Source of the DNA: an uncultured Clostridia bacterium
GTDB lineage: Bacteria; Bacillota; Clostridia; Christensenellales; Borkfalkiaceae
DNA: 64,000 nt
Direction: 5' to 3'
NCBI GenBank assembly: GCA_944354125.1
Contig: CALVPT010000001.1
Span: forward strand, 1-64,000
Part shown: positions 7,717-16,267 of the stretch, one piece after another
Layout: every line of letters starts with the position of its first letter
How positions within the stretch are numbered: position 1 is the first letter of the stretch
Notes under the pieces: model-generated
Seen by the model: the letters and a program-made list of their open reading frames with translations, nothing else
Databases searched by the model: none
What the model was told of the DNA's origin: nothing
Translations under genes and position numbers: made by a program

Positions 7717-9066
7717 ATGTATTTCGGAAATCAGAAGTTTTTGGTCGCCGGACTTTCCCGTTCTGGCGAAGCGAGTACCGAGTTTCTCCTCAAAAGGGGT
7801 ACTAAGGTCTGGATTTATGACGACGTAATGACCGATACCGTCGCAGAGACGGTGAAAAAGCTTGAAGAAAGGGGGGCAAAAGGCGTGACCGCCGAGGAGC
7901 TTGACCGCGCCGTAGAGATATGCGACGTGCTTGTGCTCAGTCCCGGCATTCCCATCGATAACGCCCTCCCCATAGCCTTCAGAAAAGCCGGCAAGAACAT
8001 AATAGGCGAGTGCGAACTCGGCGCCATGTTCATAAGGAGCAACATAGTGGCGGTGACGGGCACAAACGGCAAGACGACCACCGTGTCCATGATAGACGAG
8101 GCGCTTAGGGCTTGCGGCAAAAAGAGCGTTCCCTGCGGCAATTACGGCAATCCGTTGATTAACGTCGTCGACGAGCTCTCCTATGACGACTTTGCCGTCG
8201 TGGAAGTTTCGTCCTTTCAGCTCGAAACGCTGTTCAGCCTGAGACCGCACATTGCCGTGGTTACAAACATTACCGAGGATCACCTCAACCGTCACTACAA
8301 TATGGAGAACTATATCTTTCTCAAGAGCAAGCTCGTGCGCTCTCTTAGGGAAAGTGAATTCGCCGTCTTGAATTACGACGATGACAACGTCAGAAGGCTT
8401 GCTGCGTCCACGCGGGGCAAAGTCGTATGGTTTTCGGCATCGCGCGCGGTTGACGGCGCCTACATACAGGACGGATTTGCATGTTTTAAGGGCAAACCAT
8501 GTTTTCCTGCGGATAAACTCTGCGTGGGCGGAGCGCACAATGTGCAGAATGCCCTCGCCGCTCTCGCCGTATGCGGCTTGCTCGGGCTGGATATGACGAC
8601 CGTCTCGGATGCGCTTTGTGCCTTCAAGGGAGTAAAGCACCGCATAGAACTTGTGAGAGAGGTCGGCGGCGTCGAGTACATAGACGACAGCAAGGGCACT
8701 AACGTCGACGCGACAATCAAGGCGGTTGCAAGTTTAAAGCGGCCTGCGGTGCTGCTTGTCGGCGGCAAGGATAAGGGGTATGACTACGGCGTACTGTTCG
8801 AAAACATAGCCTCGAGCAAGGTGGTGCACGTCATAATCTACGGCGAGAACCGCTTTAAGGTGTCGGAGGCGGCGCTGAGGTCGGGTTTTTATACCTTCTC
8901 GATGTGTACGGATTTCGACTCTGCCGTAAAACTTTCGTCGCTGGTTGCAAAGCGCGGCCAGTGCGTGCTGCTCAGTCCTGCAAGCTCGAGCTTCGACGAG
9001 TTTTCGAGTTTCGAGGAAAGAGGGGAGAGGTTCGCGAAGATAGTCGGCGGGCTTTCGGATGAGTAA
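7717..9066 (+). CDS. murD: UDP-N-acetylmuramoylalanine-D-glutamate ligase
   Basis: Mur ligase adding D-Glu to UDP-MurNAc-L-Ala. The 449-residue protein has the N-terminal Rossmann-like uracil-binding domain (FLVAGLSRSGEAS), the P-loop GTNGKTTT (115-122), EVSSFQLE, HNVQNALAA and the C-terminal DDSKGTNVDAT and LLSPASSSFDEF motifs of MurD. It overlaps ftsW by 8 bases, implying translational coupling. Confidence 0.95.
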   Translation: MYFGNQKFLVAGLSRSGEASTEFLLKRGTKVWIYDDVMTDTVAETVKKLEERGAKGVTAEELDRAVEICDVLVLSPGIPIDNALPIAFRKAGKNIIGECELGAMFIRSNIVAVTGTNGKTTTVSMIDEALRACGKKSVPCGNYGNPLINVVDELSYDDFAVVEVSSFQLETLFSLRPHIAVVTNITEDHLNRHYNMENYIFLKSKLVRSLRESEFAVLNYDDDNVRRLAASTRGKVVWFSASRAVDGAYIQDGFACFKGKPCFPADKLCVGGAHNVQNALAALAVCGLLGLDMTTVSDALCAFKGVKHRIELVREVGGVEYIDDSKGTNVDATIKAVASLKRPAVLLVGGKDKGYDYGVLFENIASSKVVHVIIYGENRFKVSEAALRSGFYTFSMCTDFDSAVKLSSLVAKRGQCVLLSPASSSFDEFSSFEERGERFAKIVGGLSDE

Positions 9067-10168
9067 GCTGAAAATACGGACAAAGAAAGCGTCCTTTGGC
9101 GACGTTCCTCTGCTCGTCTGCATATTTGCAATGGTCGCGTTCGGCTGTGTGATGATATATTCGGCCAGTTCGTATGTGGGCAGGGTAGAATATGACGACG
9201 AGTTTTTCTTTGTCAAAAAGCAGGCGATAGGCGCCGTTTTGGGCGCTGCCGCCTTTGCGGGGGTGCAGTTTTTCGACTATGAAAAGCTTGCTAAACTCAA
9301 GTATCCTGCCGTAATAGTTGCGGCGGTAATGCTCATTCTCGTATTTGTTCCGGGTGTAGGCGTTACCAACTACGGCGCGACGAGGTGGATAGGCTTCGGT
9401 GGTCTGACCGTTCAGCCCTCCGAGGTGGCAAAATATGCGTTCGTCATATTCGCCGCGGCACACTTTTCCAAGTATGCCGATAAGGTAAAGACTTTCCGCG
9501 GCGTTCTGCCCGTGCTCGGGGTGGGGATAGGATTTTGCGTGCTCATAATAGCCGAGCCCAATATGTCCATAACAATGTGCGTGGGGCTGTTGATGCTCGC
9601 AATGGTTTTTCTGAGCGGTACCAACCTCAGGACATTTGCATTGATATTGTTGCCGTTCGTGCTGGCAGTGCCTCTGCTCATAGTTTTGGAGCCTTACAGG
9701 CTTCAGCGGCTGAGTGCCTTTCTCGACCCGTGGGCTTCGCCCAAAGACGAGGGGTATCAGCTCATACAGTCGCTGTACGCGCTCGGGAACGGGGGGATGT
9801 TCGGCGTCGGGCTTTTCAACTCAACGCAGAAGTATCGCTTTCTGCCGTTTGCCGAAAGTGACTTCATAATGTCGGTCATGGGCGAAGAACTCGGCTTTTT
9901 CGGGCTTGCCATATTCTTTGCCGTCTGCATATTCATAGTGTTCAGGGGGTTGAAGATAGCCAGGAATGCCCGCACGCGTTTCGGATTTTTGCTGTCTGCA
10001 GGCATAACTCTCGTCTACGGAATACAGGTGGTAATAAACGCCCTCGTGGTCAGCGGAACCATTCCGCCTACGGGGTTGCCGCTTCCGCTGATATCAAGCG
10101 GAAATACTTCGCTCATAATAACGATGGCTTCCATGGGAGTGCTGTATTCGGTCTCAAGGAGCAATTAA
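9059..10168 (+). CDS. ftsW: Peptidoglycan glycosyltransferase FtsW (SEDS family)
   Basis: Polytopic membrane glycosyltransferase of the divisome that works with the class B PBP encoded upstream. The 369-residue protein has about ten membrane segments and the SEDS signatures GATRWIGFGGLTVQPSEVAK, QRLSAFLDPWASPKDEGYQLIQS, FAESDFIMSVMGEELG and the C-terminal TGLPLPLISSGNTS. The position after murD is the standard one. The next gene is murA rather than murG. Confidence 0.93.
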   Translation: MSKLKIRTKKASFGDVPLLVCIFAMVAFGCVMIYSASSYVGRVEYDDEFFFVKKQAIGAVLGAAAFAGVQFFDYEKLAKLKYPAVIVAAVMLILVFVPGVGVTNYGATRWIGFGGLTVQPSEVAKYAFVIFAAAHFSKYADKVKTFRGVLPVLGVGIGFCVLIIAEPNMSITMCVGLLMLAMVFLSGTNLRTFALILLPFVLAVPLLIVLEPYRLQRLSAFLDPWASPKDEGYQLIQSLYALGNGGMFGVGLFNSTQKYRFLPFAESDFIMSVMGEELGFFGLAIFFAVCIFIVFRGLKIARNARTRFGFLLSAGITLVYGIQVVINALVVSGTIPPTGLPLPLISSGNTSLIITMASMGVLYSVSRSN

Positions 10169-10278
10169 CAAGGTCGGCACGAATTCCATATAATGGATTA
10201 GGCGGCGTGTGAAAGGGCGACAAGTTGCTTTTGTCGTTTTTTTGCGTGCTGCCTATTATTTACATACAGGGAGTCATT

Positions 10279-11535
10279 ATGGATAAGTACATAATAAACG
10301 GCGGTAACAGGCTCTGCGGCAAAATACGCATACAGTCTGCAAAAAATTCGGTACTTCCCATACTCGCCGCAACCGTGCTGACGGACGAAAAGGTTACCAT
10401 TCTAAACGTGCCCGACATTACCGACGTCCGCAATATGCTCAGGATACTCGGCTGTCTCGGTTGCAGGGCGCAATTCGACGGGAATAACGTCACTATAGAC
10501 AGCTCCTCTGCCGTGAGCTACGAGATACCCCGAACGCTTGCGCACGAGCTGCGCTCATCGGTATTTCTGCTCGGCTCTGTCGTGTCGCGGTTCAGAAAGG
10601 CAAAAATTGCCTATCCTGGCGGCTGTGACATAGGGCTTCGCCCCATAGACCTTCACCTGAAGGGGCTCAAACGCCTGGGCGTCAGGATAGACGAGCATAA
10701 CGGGTACATAAGTTGCGAGTGCGATGTTCTGAAGGGCAACGAAATAATGCTCGATTGTCCAAGCGTCGGCGCGACAGAAAATATTATGCTGGCGGCCGTA
10801 ACGGCAGAGGGAACGACGGTCATAAAGAACGCTGCAAGGGAGCCCGAAATAGAGGACCTGCAGAATTTTCTCAACAGCGTCGGCGCAAAGGTCAAAGGCG
10901 CAGGCAGCGGAACCATAGTAATCGACGGCGTAAAAAAACTGGGCGGAGGAGTATATCAGCCCATTGCAGACAGAATTGAGGCCGGAACCTTCCTCATTGC
11001 CGCAGCCATGTGCGGCGGAGAGGTGGAACTGATTGGCGCCAACGGGGAAATGCTCAGTTCGCTTTTGCATAAACTTTATGAAAACGGTTGCAAAATAGAT
11101 GCAAAAGATGATAAAATAAGCATAGTAAGCGACAGACGCCTTCGTTCGGTCAAGAGCGTGGAAACGCAGCCTTATCCTGGTTTTCCGACCGATCTGCAGG
11201 CGCAGATGACTGCGCTTTGCGCCGTGTCGAAGGGCAGTTCGGTGATTACGGAAAATCTGTTCGAAACGCGCTTCAAATTTGTTCCCGAACTCAGAAAGAT
11301 GGGCGCCGACATAACGGTGGCGGACAGGTGCGCTTTCGTAAGGGGCGTAAGCCGTCTGAGGGGGGCGACTGTAATTGCGCAGGACCTCCGGGGAGGTGCC
11401 GCGCTGGTGCTCGCCGCGCTTGCCGCCGAGGGGAAAAGCGAAGTGCTGGATATATCCCATATAGACAGAGGGTATTCCGGGCTCGAATATAAACTGAGAG
11501 CCGTCGGAGGGGATATAGTCAGAAATTCAGTTTAA
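10279..11535 (+). CDS. murA: UDP-N-acetylglucosamine 1-carboxyvinyltransferase
   Basis: First committed step of peptidoglycan synthesis: enolpyruvyl transfer from PEP to UDP-GlcNAc. From ATG 10279 (preceded by GGAG) the protein is 418 residues and starts MDKYIINGG, as usual for MurA; a longer in-frame TTG at 10225 is not needed. It shows the EPSP-synthase-like fold motifs SAKNSVLPILAAT, PGGCDIGLRPIDLHLKGL with the catalytic Cys116 (the fosfomycin target), and PGFPTDLQAQ. It occupies the slot between ftsW and the ftsQ/divIB gene normally held by murG. Confidence 0.94.
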   Translation: MDKYIINGGNRLCGKIRIQSAKNSVLPILAATVLTDEKVTILNVPDITDVRNMLRILGCLGCRAQFDGNNVTIDSSSAVSYEIPRTLAHELRSSVFLLGSVVSRFRKAKIAYPGGCDIGLRPIDLHLKGLKRLGVRIDEHNGYISCECDVLKGNEIMLDCPSVGATENIMLAAVTAEGTTVIKNAAREPEIEDLQNFLNSVGAKVKGAGSGTIVIDGVKKLGGGVYQPIADRIEAGTFLIAAAMCGGEVELIGANGEMLSSLLHKLYENGCKIDAKDDKISIVSDRRLRSVKSVETQPYPGFPTDLQAQMTALCAVSKGSSVITENLFETRFKFVPELRKMGADITVADRCAFVRGVSRLRGATVIAQDLRGGAALVLAALAAEGKSEVLDISHIDRGYSGLEYKLRAVGGDIVRNSV

Positions 11536-11539
11536 GACT

Positions 11540-12238
11540 ATGAGATACATAAGAAAAGTTACGGCATTGATATTGTCTATAATCTTCTGCGTGGCGCTGG
11601 TCGTCGGCGTGGGAATTATCTATGCCGTCAAAAACGTAAACGTCACGTATATCGACTATTCGGGAAACAATGCCGAAGAGTATGCCGCAACTCGGGCAAA
11701 TCTCGACAAGCTTAAGGGAACGCAGTTGATCTTTCTCGACCTGGAAGACATCGAGGAGAGATTGGGTGACAACACTTTGATTGCCGTAGAGAGCTTTGAA
11801 AAGGTTTATCCCTGCACGGTCAACATGGTTCTCCGTGAGAGAATGGAGTGTTTCTATACCCGCCGTGGTACGGAGTGCGACATCTATGACGACAGGGGCA
11901 ATCTGATAAGGACTGTACAGTCTGCGCAGGCGCCCGTCAATCAGCTCGATTCCGCCCCGGACATTCTCATTGAGGCAGAAGATGAATTCATAGTGCCGCT
12001 GGCGCAGCTCTTATCATATTTCAAGGAGCAGTTCGGCGCGCTCAGGAGTCTTGTGGAGAGTGTTACGGTGACTCCGGGAATGGAGACTGCCGCAATAATA
12101 AAACTCCGAAGCGGAATGAGCATAGCCGTCTCCGACTGGCAGGAAGACGGCGAGGTCAAGATGAGAAAGGCGTACGGCGAATATGTGCAGTCGTCCGACA
12201 GCGAGAAGGTCGACGGACTTATAACCGTTGCCGCCTGA
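11540..12238 (+). CDS. FtsQ/DivIB-type cell division protein
   Basis: Bitopic division protein: a short cytoplasmic N terminus, a membrane helix (about residues 9-30) and an extracytoplasmic POTRA-like domain (about 33-105, with LDKLKGTQLIFLDLEDIEERL and VESFEKVYPCTVNMVLRERM), then a beta-type domain. The 232-residue length fits the family. It begins 4 bases after murA and is the last gene before a strong terminator (12277-12309), so it closes the mraZ operon. Confidence 0.85.
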   Translation: MRYIRKVTALILSIIFCVALVVGVGIIYAVKNVNVTYIDYSGNNAEEYAATRANLDKLKGTQLIFLDLEDIEERLGDNTLIAVESFEKVYPCTVNMVLRERMECFYTRRGTECDIYDDRGNLIRTVQSAQAPVNQLDSAPDILIEAEDEFIVPLAQLLSYFKEQFGALRSLVESVTVTPGMETAAIIKLRSGMSIAVSDWQEDGEVKMRKAYGEYVQSSDSEKVDGLITVAA

Positions 12239-12276
12239 ACGGCCTGTGACGCAAATTACGATTATATCCGACATAT

Positions 12277-12309
12277 ACGGCCCGTTTTTTTATTTCGGGC
12301 CGTTTTTTT
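12277..12309 (+). terminator. Terminator of the mraZ-divIB operon
   Basis: The 8-bp stem ACGGCCCG/CGGGCCGT, with a T-rich loop, is followed by seven T residues, 38 bases after the divIB stop. Confidence 0.85.
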
Positions 12310-12320
12310 GCGCATATCTG

Positions 12321-12349
12321 TTGACAATTGTTATACACTATTATATAAT
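12321..12349 (+). promoter_or_regulatory. Consensus promoter of ftsA-ftsZ
   Basis: TTGACA (12321-12326), a 17-base spacer and TATAAT (12344-12349) match the sigma-A consensus perfectly. They sit between the divIB terminator and the ftsA start, giving ftsA-ftsZ their own expression. Confidence 0.88.
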
Positions 12350-12396
12350 TTAAAATAGTTAATCAGACAAATTTTTTGACGGCAGGGTAACCTCAA

Positions 12397-13533
12397 GTGC
12401 GTAATAAAAGCGTGGCCGTGCTCGATATCCGTTCGTCGGAAATCTGTGGCGCGGTGGCAGAAAAGGGTGTAAACAACACTTTCATAATTAAGGGCAAAAC
12501 TGCTTCGGAATATGACGGCTATGCCGAGGGCGAACTCCTCGATATCGATAATTTCAACAAGGTCATAGCCGAAGTCATGGGCTCTGTGTTTGCCTCTTCG
12601 GGCGGCGCCATAAGGGACCTTTTTGTCTCGGTTCCTGCGGAGTTTTCTGAGGTCAGGCTTACTGACAAAGTGCTGTCTTTCAGCGGCTCCCAGGGCATAA
12701 CGCGCAGACACATTGCAGAGCTGAAGGAGCTGTCGGAACCCGCGCTTAACGAGGGAATGTCCGTCGTCAGGTCGAGTGCATTGTACTATGTACTTTCGGA
12801 CAACCGCAACATCATTGACCCCGTCGGTTCGGTAAGCGACAGCCTTAGGGGCAGGCTTAGTTTTTATCTCGCTAAATCTGCCTTTCTGGAATGTGCCGCA
12901 AGGGCTATCGACAGGTGCGCGGCCGTCAGAAACATTCACTTCATACCCGAGCTTTACAGTCAGACTATGTATCTTCTGCCGCCTCCCGTCAGGGACGGAC
13001 GAGCTCTGCTTGTCGATATCGGCAACATTTCGTCCTCTTTTTCGGTCGTATGCGGCAACGGTACGGAGTTCAGCGAGGCGTTTTCCGTAGGAGTAGGGCA
13101 CATTGCGTTGCTTCTCATGGAAAATCTGAATATCCCCTATGACGTTGCCTGCCACTTTGTAAAGAGCGTAAACCTCAATGCCAAGGGCGGATTTGCCTCT
13201 GTAGAGGAATATCGTTCGGGCGGAAAGTTCTACAGCTTCAGAAGTTCTGAACTCAGAGACATAATAAGCGAGGGACTGGACGGCTTTTGCGGCATACTCG
13301 AGGAGTGCAGACAGGCATACAGCGGCAAGGACATATCGTCCAAGACGATATATCTGACGGGCGAGGGGATAGGAGTAATCCGCGGTCTTACGGAGAGAAT
13401 TTCTTCCAGACTGGTTGCCCCCGTCGAGGTAATCGCGCCCAAGGTTCCCTATTACGACAAACCTCAGTTTTCGTCACTTTTCAGCCTTATGGCTGCGGCG
13501 TTCGACGAAAAAATAAAATATTCAATCTTTTAA
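12397..13533 (+). CDS. ftsA: Cell division protein FtsA (actin-like)
   Basis: Actin-fold ATPase that tethers FtsZ to the membrane. The 378-residue protein starts at GTG (NKSVAVLDIRSSEICGAV, the phosphate-1 type motif) and contains LLVDIGNISSSFSVV (phosphate-2) and IYLTGEGIGVIRGL (adenosine motif). The sequence is diverged from model FtsA proteins and I do not see a clear C-terminal amphipathic helix, although the protein ends in FDEKIKYSIF. The call rests on the motifs plus direct adjacency to ftsZ (30-base gap). Confidence 0.85.
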   Translation: MRNKSVAVLDIRSSEICGAVAEKGVNNTFIIKGKTASEYDGYAEGELLDIDNFNKVIAEVMGSVFASSGGAIRDLFVSVPAEFSEVRLTDKVLSFSGSQGITRRHIAELKELSEPALNEGMSVVRSSALYYVLSDNRNIIDPVGSVSDSLRGRLSFYLAKSAFLECAARAIDRCAAVRNIHFIPELYSQTMYLLPPPVRDGRALLVDIGNISSSFSVVCGNGTEFSEAFSVGVGHIALLLMENLNIPYDVACHFVKSVNLNAKGGFASVEEYRSGGKFYSFRSSELRDIISEGLDGFCGILEECRQAYSGKDISSKTIYLTGEGIGVIRGLTERISSRLVAPVEVIAPKVPYYDKPQFSSLFSLMAAAFDEKIKYSIF

Positions 13534-13563
13534 TTTTACAAAGAGTTTCGGAGGAAAATCACA

Positions 13564-14844
13564 ATGATAAACGATATGGCATTCAACACGAATATTTCGG
13601 GCAAAGCCAGAATTAAGGTGGTCGGCGTCGGCGGCGCGGGCAACAACGCGGTCAACCGCATGATAGACGCAAGCATCGACTGCGCGGAGTATGTCGTTGT
13701 CAATACCGACTCCCAGATACTTGCCCTCTCGCCTTGCCAGAATAAGATACAGATAGGCTCCCAGCTTACCAAGGGACTGGGTGCGGGCGCTGACCCCGAC
13801 GTGGGCAGGGCGGCTGCGGAAGAGAGCAAGGATATTCTAACCGAGGTCATCAAGGGAACCGACCTTCTGTTCATAACGGCAGGAATGGGCGGCGGCACGG
13901 GCACGGGCGCGGCTCCCGTCATTGCCAAGATTGCAAGGGATATGAAGATTCTTACCGTTGCAGTCGTTACCGAACCCTTTGCGTTCGAGGGCAAAAAGAG
14001 GCTTGAAAACACGGTTAAGGGCCTTGAAAACCTCAAAAAGTACGTCGATACGCTCATCATAATCCCCAACGACAAGATTCGTACCGTAGTAGATAAAAAT
14101 ACTTCAATGGTCGACGCGCTTCGCGTCGCCGACGAAATTTTAAAGCAGGGCATAAAGGGGCTTGCGGAACTCATAGTCAACCCCGCACTCATAAACCTTG
14201 ACTTTGCCGACGTCAAGACCATACTCAAGGACAAGGGCATAGCTCATCTCGGAGTAGGCGTTGCAAAGGGCGACAACAGGATAATAGAGGCGGTTAGGGT
14301 TGCCGTAAACTGCCCTCTTCTCGAGACTACTATCGAGGGCGCGCGCGGCGTCATTCTCAACGTCGTCGGAGGCAACGACCTGACCTTCTCGGAGGTAGCC
14401 GACGCGGCAGAACTCGTAAGGAGCGTCGTCGATGCTTCCGCTAACATAATTTTTGGCGCCAGAATCGACCCCAATGTTCAGGACGAAGTCGAAATAACCG
14501 TCATTGCGACAGAATTCAGCGGCTATGACAACAAACAGCCCGAAGAACAGCAGCGCGCATATACGGCAGGCAAAATCTACAATCAGCCTCCCTATAACGC
14601 GCCCAGGATGTCCGTAAACGAACCCTATTACACGCAGACGCGTCAGGCTCAGCCTATGCAGCAGCCTGTTCAGCCCATACAGCCTATGCAGACAATGCAG
14701 CCTGTTCAACCAGTTCAGCCTGTACAGCCTGTGCAACCCATACAACCCGTTCAGCAGGTTCAACCCGAAATCGAGCGTCCTACCGAAAAGTCTGTGCCTA
14801 AGTTTGCCCAGCTTCTTCATCGCTTCGGCAGACGCGACAAATAA
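13564..14844 (+). CDS. ftsZ: Cell division GTPase FtsZ
   Basis: Tubulin-like GTPase that forms the Z-ring. The 426-residue protein has GVGGAGNNAVNRM near the N terminus, the GTP-binding GGGTGTGAAP (109-118) and NLDFADVKTIL, the T7-type region. The conserved core ends about residue 325 (VIATEF). A long variable linker rich in Q-P-V/I/M units follows, ending in the tail PKFAQLLHRFGRRDK, the likely FtsA-binding peptide. A good GGAGG precedes the ATG, and a terminator follows at 14867. Confidence 0.97.
   Translation: MINDMAFNTNISGKARIKVVGVGGAGNNAVNRMIDASIDCAEYVVVNTDSQILALSPCQNKIQIGSQLTKGLGAGADPDVGRAAAEESKDILTEVIKGTDLLFITAGMGGGTGTGAAPVIAKIARDMKILTVAVVTEPFAFEGKKRLENTVKGLENLKKYVDTLIIIPNDKIRTVVDKNTSMVDALRVADEILKQGIKGLAELIVNPALINLDFADVKTILKDKGIAHLGVGVAKGDNRIIEAVRVAVNCPLLETTIEGARGVILNVVGGNDLTFSEVADAAELVRSVVDASANIIFGARIDPNVQDEVEITVIATEFSGYDNKQPEEQQRAYTAGKIYNQPPYNAPRMSVNEPYYTQTRQAQPMQQPVQPIQPMQTMQPVQPVQPVQPVQPIQPVQQVQPEIERPTEKSVPKFAQLLHRFGRRDK
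14642..14766 (+). repeat. Q-P-V/I/M microrepeat in the FtsZ C-terminal linker
   Basis: About a dozen 9-base units coding for Gln-Pro-Val, Gln-Pro-Ile or Gln-Pro-Met run in tandem within ftsZ. They form an extended, proline-rich linker between the GTPase core and the C-terminal tail. Such units are prone to slipped-strand length change. Confidence 0.75.
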
Positions 14845-14866
14845 TAATTGCCAAATTCTGACTTTT

Positions 14867-14899
14867 AAAAGCAGTTCTCGTGCGGAGAACTGCTTTTTT
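14867..14899 (+). terminator. Terminator of ftsA-ftsZ
   Basis: A stem of about 12 bp (AAAGCAGTTCTC/GAGAACTGCTTT) with a GTGCG-type loop is followed by a T run, about 25 bases after the ftsZ stop. Confidence 0.88.
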
Positions 14900-14944
14900 A
14901 CGTATAAATTTAATATTTCGCGCTCTTTCAACATAAAATCTACT

Positions 14945-16267
14945 ATGCAGAAAAATTATGTCAAAGATTGCGGAAGTTTTTACTTTGTCGGGATAGGAGG
15001 AGTAAGCATGAGTGCGCTGGCGGCGCTTTTGCTGCGTATGGGTAAAGTCGTCGGGGGATGTGACAGGTGCGAAAGCAGCTTTACGCGTAAGCTTGTCGGA
15101 ATGGGCATTCCCGTGACGATTGGCGATGCCGCGGATGATATGCTTGGCTACGAAGCGGTAGTCTATACAGATGCGGTCGGCGATAACGACAAGTCGTTTG
15201 CGCTGGCAAGAAAAAATAAAATTCCTCTCGTGCCCAGAGGGCAGTTTCTGGCAATGCTCAGTCAATGTTTCAACGGCGTCATTGCCGTGGCAGGCTCTCA
15301 CGGAAAGAGCACCTGCACGGCAATGCTGGCGCATATTTTCAAGGCCGCAAACCGCACGTTTTCCTGTCATATAGGAGCGGAGGATAGGCAGTTTTCAAAT
15401 GCCTGGATGGGCGGGAAGTCCATATTCATAACCGAGGCGTGCGAATATAAGCGCAATCTTCTGTGGCTGAGGCCGGGCATAGGCATAGTTCTCAACTGCG
15501 ATGCCGACCATCTGGACTGCTACGGTACGGCGGAGAATGTAAAGAGTGCATATGAACAGTTTGCCTCTCAGAGCGTATGTGCCGTAAAGCTGTACGGAGA
15601 GCTGCAGAAAACTCACGGGGTGACTTTCGGGTTTGACAACAGGGCAGACTACTATGCGAAAAATCTCGTCGGTCGGGACGGCAGATTTTCCTTTGATTTA
15701 TTCGAGGGGAAAAGTTGCCTTGGGCAGGTATCTTTGAGCGTCTACGGCAAACATAACGTGTTGAATGCTCTTGCCGCAACCGCCGCGGCTCGCCTTTCGG
15801 GCATATCCTTTGAAGATATACGCGACGGACTTGCGTCATTTACTGGCATAGCCAGGCGTTTCGAATACATAGGTACGATAAACGGCGTAACCTGCATTGC
15901 AGATTACGCCCATCATCCGAATGAAATAAAAGCTGTTTTAAAGACCGTAAGACAGGTCAGAAAGGGTAAAATATTTGTCATATTCCAGCCGCATACCTAC
16001 AGCCGCACCAAGCTGCTTTTCAGACAGTTTGTCAACGTTTTGTCAAATACCGACAATCTCCTCATCTACAGGACTTATGCCGCAAGGGAATATTATGACG
16101 ATGCAGGCAGCGCGCTCACGCTTTCCAGGGCGATAAGGCGCAGCAAATATGCCGACGGAATAGAGGGCATATGCTCCTTTGTTTCCGCAGCGGGCGCAGA
16201 CGATACCGTTCTCGTGCTGGGGGCGGGGGACATCTACGATATAGCCCTTATGCTCGTCGACCGTTAA
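14945..16267 (+). CDS. murC: UDP-N-acetylmuramate-L-alanine ligase
   Basis: First Mur ligase, adding L-Ala to UDP-MurNAc. From ATG 14945 it is 440 residues and starts MQKNYVKDCGSFYFVGIGGVSMSALA, the MurC N-terminal pattern. GSHGKSTCTAML is the ATP-binding loop, TEACEYKRNLLWLRP is the central motif, and DYAHHPNEIKAVL and FQPHTYSRTKLL are typical C-terminal motifs. In-frame sequence upstream overlaps the ftsZ terminator and is not coding. No clear Shine-Dalgarno sequence precedes the ATG. The gene ends 4 bases into the convergent DUF815 ATPase gene. Confidence 0.93.
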   Translation: MQKNYVKDCGSFYFVGIGGVSMSALAALLLRMGKVVGGCDRCESSFTRKLVGMGIPVTIGDAADDMLGYEAVVYTDAVGDNDKSFALARKNKIPLVPRGQFLAMLSQCFNGVIAVAGSHGKSTCTAMLAHIFKAANRTFSCHIGAEDRQFSNAWMGGKSIFITEACEYKRNLLWLRPGIGIVLNCDADHLDCYGTAENVKSAYEQFASQSVCAVKLYGELQKTHGVTFGFDNRADYYAKNLVGRDGRFSFDLFEGKSCLGQVSLSVYGKHNVLNALAATAAARLSGISFEDIRDGLASFTGIARRFEYIGTINGVTCIADYAHHPNEIKAVLKTVRQVRKGKIFVIFQPHTYSRTKLLFRQFVNVLSNTDNLLIYRTYAAREYYDDAGSALTLSRAIRRSKYADGIEGICSFVSAAGADDTVLVLGAGDIYDIALMLVDR

